Shown: positions 56,143-64,000 of the stretch, one piece after another
Position numbering within the stretch: the first letter of the stretch is position 1
Layout of the letters: each line of letters begins with the position of its first letter
From: Ophiura sarsii
Taxonomy: Eukaryota; Echinodermata; Ophiuroidea; Amphilepidida; Ophiuridae
Assembly (NCBI GenBank): GCA_035610835.1
Contig: CM069445.1
Coordinates: 35,080,811-35,144,810 of the forward strand
Length of the DNA: 64,000 nt
Direction: 5' to 3'
Position numbers and translations under genes: made by a program
Notes under the pieces: generated by a model
The model's database searches: none
Seen by the model: only the letters and a program-made list of their open reading frames with translations
What the model was told of the DNA's origin: nothing

Positions 56143-56719
56143 TGCAAGCTGCAAATTGAGAGAAAACACTGGGAATCTATTGAACTACTGTGTTAGCTTT
56201 TTGGTATTCTAGGGTTATAAAATTAATGGAAAGTTCTTAAAAGTTTGTTAAAATAAATTTGGGATGATATTCCTACTTCAGACATTATTATTCAAAAGGA
56301 AAACATTTGTAACAATATTTCAGTGATAAAGGTTTTTTGCATTGATACATGTATATTTAGTTAATTTGAGTCAAATAGCTTGACAAAAATGCTTAATTCA
56401 TGATGAAATGATAGCCCTGTGAAGTGGGCCCAGGTTATGTGGGTGCTATGCCCGGGGTGCTATGAACAAGTACAGGGCATTTGGTTGGTTTCCATTTAAA
56501 ATATGAAAGTAAAGGTGTCAAAATGAGACTAAATTTCCCTACCAAATATCTTATTATGAAGATGAATGAATAGATCAGGAGTCAATATGTGTGAGATATT
56601 AAAGACTTGTGACAATATGGGATTAGTTTTAATTGAGTGGATCCATTGACAAAAAATTTAGAAAGGTTTTTTTTTTTAAAGGAAGTCAAAATTGGTAGAA
56701 GGTGCGGGATTGGCTTTTT

Positions 56720-56990
56720 AGCGCTTTAGCGCGGGGAGTTAGCATCTGTGTTAATTAGCGAAATTAGCGCTAAAAACACTATTATCGCTAATTTTGCAAG
56801 TAAGTGCTAAAAACGCTATTATACGATATCAAATAAGTTTTCAACAAAATGAGGGATGCCATCGCGCAATTAGCGCTAATAGCGCTAATTGCATCATGAG
56901 CGCTAATATCGCTAATAGCATCGCTGGTGTTAAAAACGCTATTAGCGCTAATTTGTTAGGTAAGTGCTAAAAACGCTATTATGCATCATT
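56720..56990. repeat. Array of TTAGCGCTAA-type palindromes
   Basis: Over about 270 bp the motif AGCGCT and its variants (TTAGCGCTAA, ATTAGCGCTAATAGCGCTAA, AAAAACGCTATTA) recurs more than ten times on both strands. AAGTGCTAAAAACGCTATTA appears twice (about 56811 and 56963). It lies directly upstream of the retroelement. Confidence 0.85.
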
Positions 56991-57032
56991 TTTTCACTAA
57001 AGCAAATCATTGTCAGGGTCCAAGGCTTCACA

Positions 57033-57080
57033 GGCTATACGCAACACTATACGCAACACTATACGCAACACTATACGCAA
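57033..57080 (+). repeat. 12-bp tandem repeat, four copies
   Basis: ACTATACGCAAC is repeated in tandem, the first and last copies each with one change. Confidence 0.9.
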
Positions 57081-57228
57081 TGCGACAATACGCGGGCGTC
57101 GTGGCGACGGGACCACGGGGGAGAGAGCAAAAAGAAAACAAAGAGAAAGGCAGAACTAAGGAGGCTGAGAAACGGGACGGAAGGGCGGATGACCTAAAGG
57201 CCCGGACTGCAGGCCAGAACACTAAATA

Positions 57229-57436
57229 GAAAGATACGACTCTGGCGAAGATCTTAGTGTTATCTATGGCGGGACGATATTCAGTCCAACTCATTCCAGT
57301 TAAAATGAGAACCGGAGAACATAAATAAAGATACGGCACTACGAGGATCTTCCGTTGTCTATGGCAGGACAATAATCAGTCGAGATCATTCCTGTTGAAT
57401 GAGATTCGGAGGACATTGATAAGAGATACGATACTA
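57229..57436 (+). repeat. ~93 bp tandem repeat in the retroelement leader
   Basis: Two full units and a partial third share AGATACG, GATCTT, TTATCTATGGCGGGAC/TTGTCTATGGCAGGAC, TCATTCCNGTT and GAACCGGAGAACAT/GATTCGGAGGACAT. It precedes gag. Confidence 0.75.
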
Positions 57437-57590
57437 TGGCAGACTTGTGAACTTCCGGTCCAGTGCGGAACATCGCTACTGAGGAACTAACTTCTGTGTT
57501 TTGCCCATCTTCTGATCTTCTGGAGGAACATGCGCAAGAGACCTCGCTGAGCTCGAAGCTAAGAAAGTAGTTGAGCTGGCCAAGCTTGAG

Positions 57591-58268
57591 ATGCAAACAC
57601 TCAGCTTGAAAAATGAGAACAGTAATCATGCGAATATACAACGACCGATGTTTGCCCCAAAACTAGTACCTTTTGATAGGGAGCGCGAAAATTTTGAGTC
57701 ATATTTTCTGAGATTTGAACGGTTAGCGCAAGCACAAAACTGGCCTCCTGAAGCATACGCGCCGAATCTGTCGGGGTGCCTAACAGGGGAAGCACTGGAA
57801 GTGTTTGCTAGGTTAAGCACTGAGGATGCTCTGAACTATGACACATTGAAAAGGGCCCTATGTGAAAGATTTCAAATTACAGAAGAAGGATATAAAAGGA
57901 AATTTAGGCGCGAGCGACCAAAGGATGGGGAAAACTATACACAGTTTCTGGCCAGAATTAGTCATTATTTTGATGGATGGGTCGAATTAGGCGGTATCGG
58001 GAAGGACTTTGACAAATTGAGAGACTTGCTCATTCGCGAACAGTTGGCAAATACTTGCAATTGGGAGAATAAAGACCTAACCATGTTTGTGAAAGAACAT
58101 GACTATGACTGTGCAAAACAAATGGCTGAGTTGGCGGACAAATATATCAGCGCTCACGGACGTAGATCGCAGGTTAAAGCAGGGTACTATTATATCCCAC
58201 CTCATGCACCAAGGAACCTAGAATCCAATGGGGTCGAAATCATGGAGGCTCAAACGGATCGCGGATAA
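57591..58268 (+). CDS. gag: Retroelement Gag (SCAN-like capsid)
   Basis: The 225-codon frame encodes a structural Gag protein that would package element RNA. The frame is open back to 57516 and the extra codons plus the first ~10 residues form a charged, coiled-coil-like segment (ELEAKK..ELAKLEMQ). The core (about residues 27-190) has the helical capsid pattern FESYFLRFERLAQAQNW, LTGEALEVFARLSTEDAL, YDTLKRALCERFQIT, YTQFLARISHYFDGW and LRDLLIREQLANTC, characteristic of the SCAN domain and the gypsy capsids from which SCAN derives. The frame stops at 58268, just before a zinc knuckle that lies in another frame, so one frameshift (mutation or programmed) separates capsid and nucleocapsid, probably between 58150 and 58235. 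Upstream tandem repeats belong to the leader. Confidence 0.88.
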   Translation: MQTLSLKNENSNHANIQRPMFAPKLVPFDRERENFESYFLRFERLAQAQNWPPEAYAPNLSGCLTGEALEVFARLSTEDALNYDTLKRALCERFQITEEGYKRKFRRERPKDGENYTQFLARISHYFDGWVELGGIGKDFDKLRDLLIREQLANTCNWENKDLTMFVKEHDYDCAKQMAELADKYISAHGRRSQVKAGYYYIPPHAPRNLESNGVEIMEAQTDRG

Positions 58269-58927
58269 AGTGCTATAACTGTCATGAGTTTGGACACATA
58301 AGTGTCAATTGTCCCTTGAACAAGAGCCCAAGGTCAAACCAAAACAGACAAAGACCGCTCAGATCCATGGCAGCAATGGCGGCAGAAGAAGAATCTGAAA
58401 ATTCGAATCAAGAAAGTCAAGCAAATGCTTGTCTAATAGTGAAAAAACAAATATCAGAAAGTACTGATCTACAGGTTAAATTGGTGGATGGGTCAAGTAT
58501 CCCAATAGTTTCTGCTCTTTGTAATGAGAAAGTCCCCAAGATGGGCGAAGTGGTCTCCAAGGTTGACCATAAAATGCCGGTAGTACAAGTATATCTTGGG
58601 AAACAAGAGGTCTCTATTTTACGAGACACCGGGTGTTCTGGGGTGATTGTCAAAAGAGGTTTGGTGAGGGAGGAACAATTGACTGGAAAGCACAAGCTGT
58701 GTGTCTTAATTGATGGTACGATCAGGAAGCCTCCAGAAGCTATCATTGAGGTGGACAGTCCGTATTACCGCGGTAAGATACGGGCTTTATGTTTCGATAA
58801 GCCAGTGTATGATCTTATTTTGGGAAATGTTCCAGGGGTGTGCGTGATGCGAGAACTCCCGATGTGGATTGGGAACCACAGGGAGCGCTTCAAGTTGATA
58901 AAAGGGTGCCGATCGGATCAGAGTTGA
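58268..58927 (+). CDS. Nucleocapsid zinc knuckle and aspartic protease
   Basis: The frame opens upstream of 58268 without needing its own ATG. Its first codons give CYNCHEFGHISVNC, a CX2CX4HX4C zinc knuckle that binds RNA. The protease domain follows, with the catalytic LRDTGCSGVIV segment and, ~60 residues later, the second retropepsin signature YDLILGNVPGV. The ATG at 58316 lies after the zinc knuckle and is unlikely to be a natural start. The frame shifts at about 58840, where GTGTG occurs; the continuing pol sequence is in the frame of the next entry, consistent with a 2-bp TG slip. The remaining residues to 58927 are out-of-frame translation. Confidence 0.88.
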   Translation, partial: KCYNCHEFGHISVNCPLNKSPRSNQNRQRPLRSMAAMAAEEESENSNQESQANACLIVKKQISESTDLQVKLVDGSSIPIVSALCNEKVPKMGEVVSKVDHKMPVVQVYLGKQEVSILRDTGCSGVIVKRGLVREEQLTGKHKLCVLIDGTIRKPPEAIIEVDSPYYRGKIRALCFDKPVYDLILGNVPGVCVMRELPMWIGNHRERFKLIKGCRSDQS

Positions 58928-60174
58928 ATCAGAAGGATGAACAGGCACAACAGTCGAATGTGGTAGACCAGGAAATAGAGGTGGACGACGCTTGCGTAGG
59001 TAACGCTGTGGAAACTAGAGGTCAAAAGAAACGTGAGAGAAGAGCGTTGGCTCCGTTGCCAACGTGCAAGTCGATGATTAGGCAAATAGGTCCTAGGGAA
59101 ATGAAAAAGATGCAGGATGCAGATGCATCTCTTGATGGGTATAGACGTAAGGTGATCATGAGGAACGCGGATGATATGGAAGTCAATGATCAACAGGAGC
59201 AACCACTGTTTACAGTGAAAGGCGGGCTGTTGTACAGGGTAGTTTCTCTGAGGGATAAGGTCGTTTCCCAGTTGGTTCTACCAGATGACTGCAGAGAAGA
59301 TGTGATGCGTGTGGGATATGACTCTATCATGGGGGGTCATTTAGGGGTGAAGAAAACGCTTGACGCGGTGAGTATGGAGTTCTTCTGGCCTGGAATTGGA
59401 GCCGACATAAATCGATACTGCCAATCTTGTGATGTGTGCCAGAAAACGATTAGGAAGGGTACGGTGACAAAAGCTCCATTAGGCCAGATGCCATTGATTG
59501 ACACTCCATTCAAGAGAGTTGCGGTTGATCTGGTAGGCCCAATTTGGCCGGTATCTGAGAAGAAAAACAGATACATTCTAACTCTGGTGGATTATGCGAC
59601 CCGGTATCCAGAGGCAATTCCATTGCCGTCAATAGAAACGGAACGGGTAGCAGAAGCTTTGGTGGAAATGTTTTTAAGGGTTGGAATCCCAGAAGAGATT
59701 CTTACAGACATGGGTGCCCAATTTACGTCAGGTTTGATGGCTGAGGTTAGTAGGTTACTGTCAATGAAACAACTTACTACCACACCATATCACCCTATGT
59801 GTAATGAGTTGGTTGAAAGATTCAATGGCACCCTGAAGCAGATGCTGAAACGCATGTGTAAGGAGAAGCCCAAAGACTGGGATCGTTACATATGTCCACT
59901 ACTATTTGCTTACCGTGAGGTACCACAAGCCAGTACCGGTTTTTCCCCATTTGAATTATTATATGGGCGTACAGTTAGAGGGCCAATGACTATATTGAAA
60001 GAGTTATGGACAGGGGAAGGGACTGATCCAGATGTCAAAACAACATACCAGTATGTGTTTGACCTGAGGGAAAGACTTGAGGCGACTTGTCAAGTAGCGC
60101 AGGAAGAGTTACGACAGGCATCGGGTAAGTACAAGAAGTACTACGATGCTATAAGGCAAAGAAGAAAATCTTGA
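58840..60174 (+). CDS. Retroelement integrase
   Basis: This 444-codon frame encodes the integrase that inserts the cDNA into host DNA. After a ~150-residue linker comes the zinc-binding region (GGHLGVKKT at 166-174, then CQSCDVC at 194-200); the first His of the usual HHCC set appears as Tyr160. The catalytic core has D230 (AVDLVGP), D290 (LTDMGAQF) and E326 (VERFNG), giving a D-D-35-E spacing, plus AYRE and GFSPFELLYGR. The frame ends at 60174, where translation has slipped; the conserved C-terminal module continues in another frame from before 60171. The protein lies before RT, not after RNase H as in ordinary gypsy elements. The apparent start is the frameshift point, not an initiation site. 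Confidence 0.92.
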   Translation: MRDARTPDVDWEPQGALQVDKRVPIGSELNQKDEQAQQSNVVDQEIEVDDACVGNAVETRGQKKRERRALAPLPTCKSMIRQIGPREMKKMQDADASLDGYRRKVIMRNADDMEVNDQQEQPLFTVKGGLLYRVVSLRDKVVSQLVLPDDCREDVMRVGYDSIMGGHLGVKKTLDAVSMEFFWPGIGADINRYCQSCDVCQKTIRKGTVTKAPLGQMPLIDTPFKRVAVDLVGPIWPVSEKKNRYILTLVDYATRYPEAIPLPSIETERVAEALVEMFLRVGIPEEILTDMGAQFTSGLMAEVSRLLSMKQLTTTPYHPMCNELVERFNGTLKQMLKRMCKEKPKDWDRYICPLLFAYREVPQASTGFSPFELLYGRTVRGPMTILKELWTGEGTDPDVKTTYQYVFDLRERLEATCQVAQEELRQASGKYKKYYDAIRQRRKS

Positions 60175-60910
60175 AGGTCGGAGATAAGGTTTTGATTCTT
60201 CTGCCGACTGACAAAAATAAGCTGCTCATGGAATGGAAAGGGCCTTTTCCAGTGATAGAGAAACTGAACAAGGTAGACTTTAGGGTAATTGTTGGGGGTA
60301 AGACAAAGACCTATCATGCAAATATGCTTAAGCTGTACTTGGAACGTGAGGTGGGGGCGCAATGCGAAGAACAATGCAGAAATGTGGTGTATAATGACAA
60401 AGAGGACAGTATAAACATAAGCTGTGGGGTCATTTGTGAGGATGAACAAGACCTTCGCTCCGGATTACAACTGTCGTTCCCAGCGCTTGAAGCCTCGGAA
60501 ACAACAAACGACATAGTGATTTCGGAAACGCTAGACGAGAAACAGAGTAAAGACATTGAGAAAATAGTAGACCGATTCAAAACAACATTTACAGACTTAC
60601 CAGGACGTACGCACTTGATAGAATGCGATATGAAGTTGACCAGCCAGGAACCTATCCGAGTCAGGCCCTATCCCGTACCATACGCGTTAAAAGAAACTCT
60701 GTCAAAAGAAATCAAAACGATGCTGGAAATGACTGTTGTTGTCCCGTCAAATTCGGCTTACTGCTCGCCTCTGGTAATGGTAAAAAAACCAGACGGTTCA
60801 AATCGTAGCTGTGTTGACTTTAGGCGGTTGAACCGGGCATGCGTTTTCAACGCCGAGCCAATGACGAGCGCCGATAAGATATTTGCAAAATTAGCGACCG
60901 ATAAGTTCAT
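60171..60910 (+). CDS. Integrase C-terminal module joined to N-terminal RT
   Basis: One open frame carries both modules. Residues 1-60 (VGDKVLILLPTDKNKLLM...WKGPFPVIEKLNK...YHANMLKLYL) are the GPY/F module of gypsy integrases. After a ~75-residue linker come RT motifs: HLIECDMKL, RVRPYPVPYALKETL, SAYCSPLVMVKKPDGS and RSCVDFRRLN. The frame proves that integrase precedes RT in the same element rather than by chance adjacency. RT sequence is cut at about residue 246 (60908) by a 2 kb hAT-like insertion, and the later residues up to a stop at 61163 are translated insert. Upstream, the frame overlaps the integrase frame; an indel lies near 60150. Confidence 0.9.
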
Positions 60911-62909
60911 TGGCGGAGCCAGGGGGGGGCCTGGGGGGCACGTGCCCCCCGGGTCCCTGGCACCAAAAAAAAAAAAGGAGAAGAAAAAGGAGAAGAAAAA
61001 GAAAGAAAAGGAGAAGAAAAAGAGAGAAAAAGGAAGAAAGAAAAGAGAAATAGTAGATGGTATAGAGTTCTTTATTTGTTACATAGTAAGTGTCCATGCC
61101 CCCACCCCTTATTTTGTACGTTCCCGGCACAGATCCCGGCATATCAAGGCAATAATGGCGTAGCCAGAGGGTTTAGAAGGGGCCGACCGCTCCTTCTCCC
61201 CTGTCACCCAATTTTGCCATTGTCGCCTCAATTTTGATAAGAGAAATCATAGTTAAATTATGACGTTCAAATACAAAGATAGCATTTTTCGTTGTATGTG
61301 CCCCTTCCCCAAAAAATAAATTCATTGCAAATTAAGAAGATAGTTTGAAGCCAAAATGTACCTCAATCCTAGCAAAACCGGGTAAAATAGCAAAACATTT
61401 AACAATAAAAGCAGTGTCATAAGGCCAAAATATATCTCAAATGTGGCAAATAAGTATAAAGAAGCCAGGGGTTTTCGTAAAAAAATAAAAATAAAATGTG
61501 ACATTTTAATAGAAGCAACAATGTATCTCAATCTTGGTAAAATTAATGTAAAGCAGTCAATTTTGCGTGGTTGGTATCTCAATCGCGGCACAATTTATGT
61601 AAAATAGCCCCAAAAAATTCGCGCGCTACGCGCGCACGTGACATGAACGTTAACTTTAATTTTGGAATCTAATTTCAAGACAAAATGTATCTCGATCATG
61701 ACAAAATTAGTTAAGAAGCCAATATTTTGCGCGTTTTGCTCATGTGCCTCCAAATATTTGCTTTTTTAAGCTTGTACCAGCGAAAATTGGCAAAATATGT
61801 AGAATAGCAAACAAAATTGCGCGCTACGCACGCACATGCCCCAAACGATAAGACTTGGGACCAGTCCTTGTGTGACTTCATTTCTTGTTGTCCGTTTCGG
61901 GAGAGCCCGAGCTGGTGGGTGAAGGGTGTGTGAAGGGTGGGTGGATGTTTTAGAACCTTAAAATATTTACATTTCTTTTTAGAAGCTTGTTATCTGCAAA
62001 AAAAGTCGCTCAATTAGTGTAAAATATGCAATTTTGCGCGCTAAGCTCGCATGAACCTTCAAACATTACATTTAGCTTCATAACAAATTAGTATCAAATG
62101 TTGTGCGCTACGCGCTAATGTGACTTCAAACATTAACTTTATTTTTATGAAACTTTTATGAAGGCAAGCCTCAATCATAGCACTGTAGTAAAATAGCATA
62201 TTTTTCGCGCGCTACGCGCGCCTGTTAAGGTATCGGGTCACTTTTTTCTTTACTTCGTCAATGTATAGGTATCTGATTAATAATAATTTCAAAAATATAT
62301 GATTTTGATTTGCAGCTTTAGTTTTCTTTTAAATTAAGATTTTGATATTCATATAACGTACAAAAAAGAAGATAGAATTAACCGAAAGAAAATGTTTTTA
62401 TTGCCAGTAATATAGCAAACATCTAGAATATATTAGTATTATGCTCAACTTCTTTCGTGCATTGATAATTTTTTTTTTTTTTATTAGAAATGAAGAGGTG
62501 ACTTTTCGATAAAATGCTGGTCAAAAGTATACACCAGATCGCACCAAATGAGTTCGAAAATTGAAAAAAGTCCAATTCTGTGGGGGAATATATATACTTA
62601 AATCAAGAATATATCAGTATAATGCTCAACTTCTTTCGTGCTTTGATAAAAAACAAAATATTTATTGGAAATGAAGAGGTGGCTTTTCGATTAAATTTTG
62701 GTCAAAAGTATACACCAGATTGCACCAAATGAGTTCCAAAATTGAATTTTTTTCTACTAATGAGGGGGGCACATCCCCCCTCAGACACCCCCCTGTCCGA
62801 GCATAGCTCGGAGGGCAGTGCTGCGCACCGCTTGGATGGTACCTTATCAAATTCAATTTTTCTGGATCTGAGCCTGAGTGCCCCCCGGATAAAATAATCC
62901 TGGCTACGC
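60908..62909. mobile_element. 2 kb hAT-like insertion inside the RT gene
   Basis: The insert starts ATTGGCGGAGCCAGG and ends CCTGGCTACGCCTA, imperfect inverted repeats of the hAT-like type seen at 7331-7613. The RT reading frame resumes directly after it with FFTKIDLSKGYW. AAGTTC is present on both sides (ATAAGTTC before, TGAAGTTC after), fitting an 8-bp duplication with two changes. A second left-type end, ATGGCGTAGCCAGAGG, lies at 61155, suggesting a composite or nested pair. The interior includes a purine tract, GCGCGCTACGCGCGC-type repeats and a GAGGGGGGCACATCCCCCCTC palindrome. Confidence 0.85.
61600..62225 (+). repeat. Recurrent GCGCGCTACGCGCGC motif
   Basis: GCGCGCTACGCGCGC or close variants occur near 61620, 61827, 62034, 62101 and 62207, usually followed by ACRTGNC/ATGTGAC and preceded by AAAATT or TTTTCGC. 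Spacing is often about 200 bp, with text such as ATGTATCTCAATC between. It is a diverged tandem repeat with a GC palindrome in each unit. Confidence 0.75.
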
Positions 62910-62911
62910 CT

Positions 62912-63850
62912 ATGAAGTTCTTCACTAAAATTGATCTCAGCAAAGGTTACTGGCAAATTCCAATGGAAAAGAACGCAAGACAACTGACGGCCTTCGGTAC
63001 GCCGGATGGTTTGTTCGAATTTACGGTTATGCCTTTTGGATTAGTTACGGCTCCAGCGATTTTCACGCAAATGATGCGAAAATTACTGTGGGGTTTGAAA
63101 GGTGTAGACAGTTACATAGACGATATACTCATACACACAGAAACTTGGGCCCAACATGTTGACGCAGTACAGAGCGTCTTCTTGAGATTGCAAAACGCAG
63201 GTCTCACCGCGCGGCCTAGCAAATGCTTTGTGGGGTTTCCAAATGTGGAATTTTTGGGACACAAAGTAGGTGAAGGGAAAATTGGCCCATGCGAAGTTAC
63301 AATGGGCAAGATTAGCCAAGCTGCGAGACCAAAGACCAAGAAACAGGTCAAATCATTCCTTGGCCTGACGGGGTATTATAGTGACTTTATTCCAAATTAT
63401 GCCGCGATTGCCGTTCCGCTTTCAGACCTAACTAAGAAAAATACCCCAAATACAGTGCCGTGGGGTGACGCACAAGAGAAGTCATTCACCTATCTGACAC
63501 ATATGGTAGAGAGTCCACCAGTTTTACGATTGCCGGACATTTCAAAGCCATTCTATCTGCGCACAGACGCAAGCAACGTCGCGTTAGGTGCGGTACTGCT
63601 CCAAGAACACAGCGATGAATTATTTCCGGTGAAATATGCTAGCCGGAAGCTGCAACCACGGGAGAAGAACTATTCAGTAACTGAGCGGGAATGCTTGGCT
63701 ATAGTTTGGGGGGGTGAAAAAGTTCTATGTATACTTATACGGTCGCGAATTCATTCTCCAGACGGACCGTCAATCATTAACCTATCTGGACCGAGCCAAA
63801 CTCTTGAACTCTCGAGTGTTACGATGGGCACTTACACTCCAAGACTTTAA
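62912..63850 (+). CDS. Reverse transcriptase (palm to connection) and RNase H
   Basis: This frame continues RT after the insertion. FFTKIDLSKGYWQIPM holds the first catalytic Asp (residue 8), then TAFGTPDGLFEFTVMPFGL and SYIDDILIHT with the catalytic Asp pair (70-71; YIDD rather than the commoner YVDD). FLGHKVGEGKI and KSFLGLTGYYSDFIPNY are standard thumb/connection motifs of gypsy RT. RNase H begins at about residue 213 with PFYLRTDASNVALGAVLLQ (Asp 219) and includes YSVTERECLAIVW. After that the frame is lost at a run of seven G (63708-63714), and the rest of RNase H is in another frame. The ATG at 62912 overlaps the insert junction and is not a natural start. Confidence 0.92.
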   Translation: MKFFTKIDLSKGYWQIPMEKNARQLTAFGTPDGLFEFTVMPFGLVTAPAIFTQMMRKLLWGLKGVDSYIDDILIHTETWAQHVDAVQSVFLRLQNAGLTARPSKCFVGFPNVEFLGHKVGEGKIGPCEVTMGKISQAARPKTKKQVKSFLGLTGYYSDFIPNYAAIAVPLSDLTKKNTPNTVPWGDAQEKSFTYLTHMVESPPVLRLPDISKPFYLRTDASNVALGAVLLQEHSDELFPVKYASRKLQPREKNYSVTERECLAIVWGGEKVLCILIRSRIHSPDGPSIINLSGPSQTLELSSVTMGTYTPRL

Positions 63851-63917
63851 ATTTCGATTACATTCAATCAAAGGAAGTCTTAACGTCGGAGCCGACTATC
63901 TAAGTAGAATTTGTTAG
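63714..63917 (+). pseudogene. RNase H, C-terminal part after frameshift
   Basis: The frame reads KKFYVYLYGREFILQTDRQS, then ALTLQDFKFRLHSIKGSLN and ADYLSR, the conserved C-terminal half of gypsy RNase H. It ends at a TAG (63915-63917), the probable natural end of pol in this rearranged order, since integrase is already encoded upstream. It joins 62912-63850 through a one-base change in the G7 run. Confidence 0.88.
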
Positions 63918-64000
63918 TCGGATATCTACATGATCAAAGTAGTTTAAAAATATAAATACATGTATATACATGACAACGATACTATTCATGTTTTTCGTAA
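63918..64000 (+). other. Sequence after pol; possible 3' UTR/LTR start
   Basis: AT-rich sequence to the window edge. No polypurine tract or LTR boundary could be identified. Confidence 0.4.

Larger units (their letters stand above)
57030..63920 (+). mobile_element. Ty3/gypsy retroelement with integrase before RT (Gmr1-like), broken
   Basis: The order read on the plus strand is Gag with SCAN-like capsid, zinc knuckle, protease, integrase, then reverse transcriptase and RNase H. Integrase ahead of RT is the Ty1/copia order, yet the RT and integrase motifs are gypsy-type. Gmr1-like elements of deuterostomes combine these features. The coding region is broken by frameshifts near 58220, 58840, 60150 and 63710 and by a 2 kb insertion (60908-62909). 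No LTR pair could be shown; the 3' LTR would lie beyond the window edge. Confidence 0.85.

Noticed and set aside
56112..57000. Complete Tc1/mariner element
   Set aside because: Only one terminal-repeat-like end (56112) is present; no inverted partner or transposase was found.
55800..57500. 5' LTR of the gypsy-type element
   Set aside because: No TG...CA boundary, primer-binding site or second LTR copy can be shown inside the window.

Overview
The window looks like transposon-rich, intergenic or intronic DNA from a eukaryote. It is AT-rich, full of poly-C/poly-G tracts and microsatellites, and I find no open reading frame attributable to a host protein-coding gene. The retroelement mix points to a marine deuterostome invertebrate; an echinoderm is the closest guess, at low confidence. 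The strongest clue is a Ty3/gypsy-type element with integrase upstream of reverse transcriptase and a SCAN-like Gag, the arrangement described for deuterostome Gmr1-like elements.

Layout. 1-9674: a 9.7 kb interval bounded by inverted repeats of about 270-300 bp. It holds no coding sequence but several tRNA-like Pol III boxes, a 0.7 kb element whose inverted ends carry tRNA-like sequences, and a hAT-like element. 9.7-17.2 kb: small inverted-repeat elements (one piggyBac-like with TTAA ends), LINE 3' tails and a possible hammerhead ribozyme. 17.4-33.3 kb: three diverged copies of one non-coding block, separated by a truncated CR1/L2-type LINE on the minus strand (20.1-21.7 kb) and a decayed RTE-like LINE on the plus strand (29.2-30.2 kb). 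One copy carries a young 0.4 kb retroinsertion with 13-bp target duplications. 33.5-44.7 kb: many inverted-repeat elements, a tandem pair of tRNA-like SINE units, piggyBac-like and mariner-like MITEs. 45.0-46.5 kb: the 3' part of another LINE, bracketed by a 21-bp inverted repeat. 47.7-50.0 kb: an inverted-repeat unit with (ATAATATA)n arrays split by C-rich degenerate repeats. 51.7-55.0 kb: a 3.3 kb foldback palindrome whose arms consist of ~170 bp tandem units. 55.4-55.9 kb: a palindromic piggyBac-like MITE followed by a textbook hammerhead ribozyme motif. 56.7-63.9 kb: an array of AGCGCT palindromes and the gypsy-type element, broken by frameshifts and a 2 kb hAT-like insertion in its RT; its 3' end lies at or beyond the window edge.

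The coding content is thus three LINE fragments and one LTR-retrotransposon polyprotein. Everything else is non-autonomous mobile DNA, simple repeats or unassigned sequence. Element class assignments rest on end motifs and protein motifs read by eye; no database search was made.
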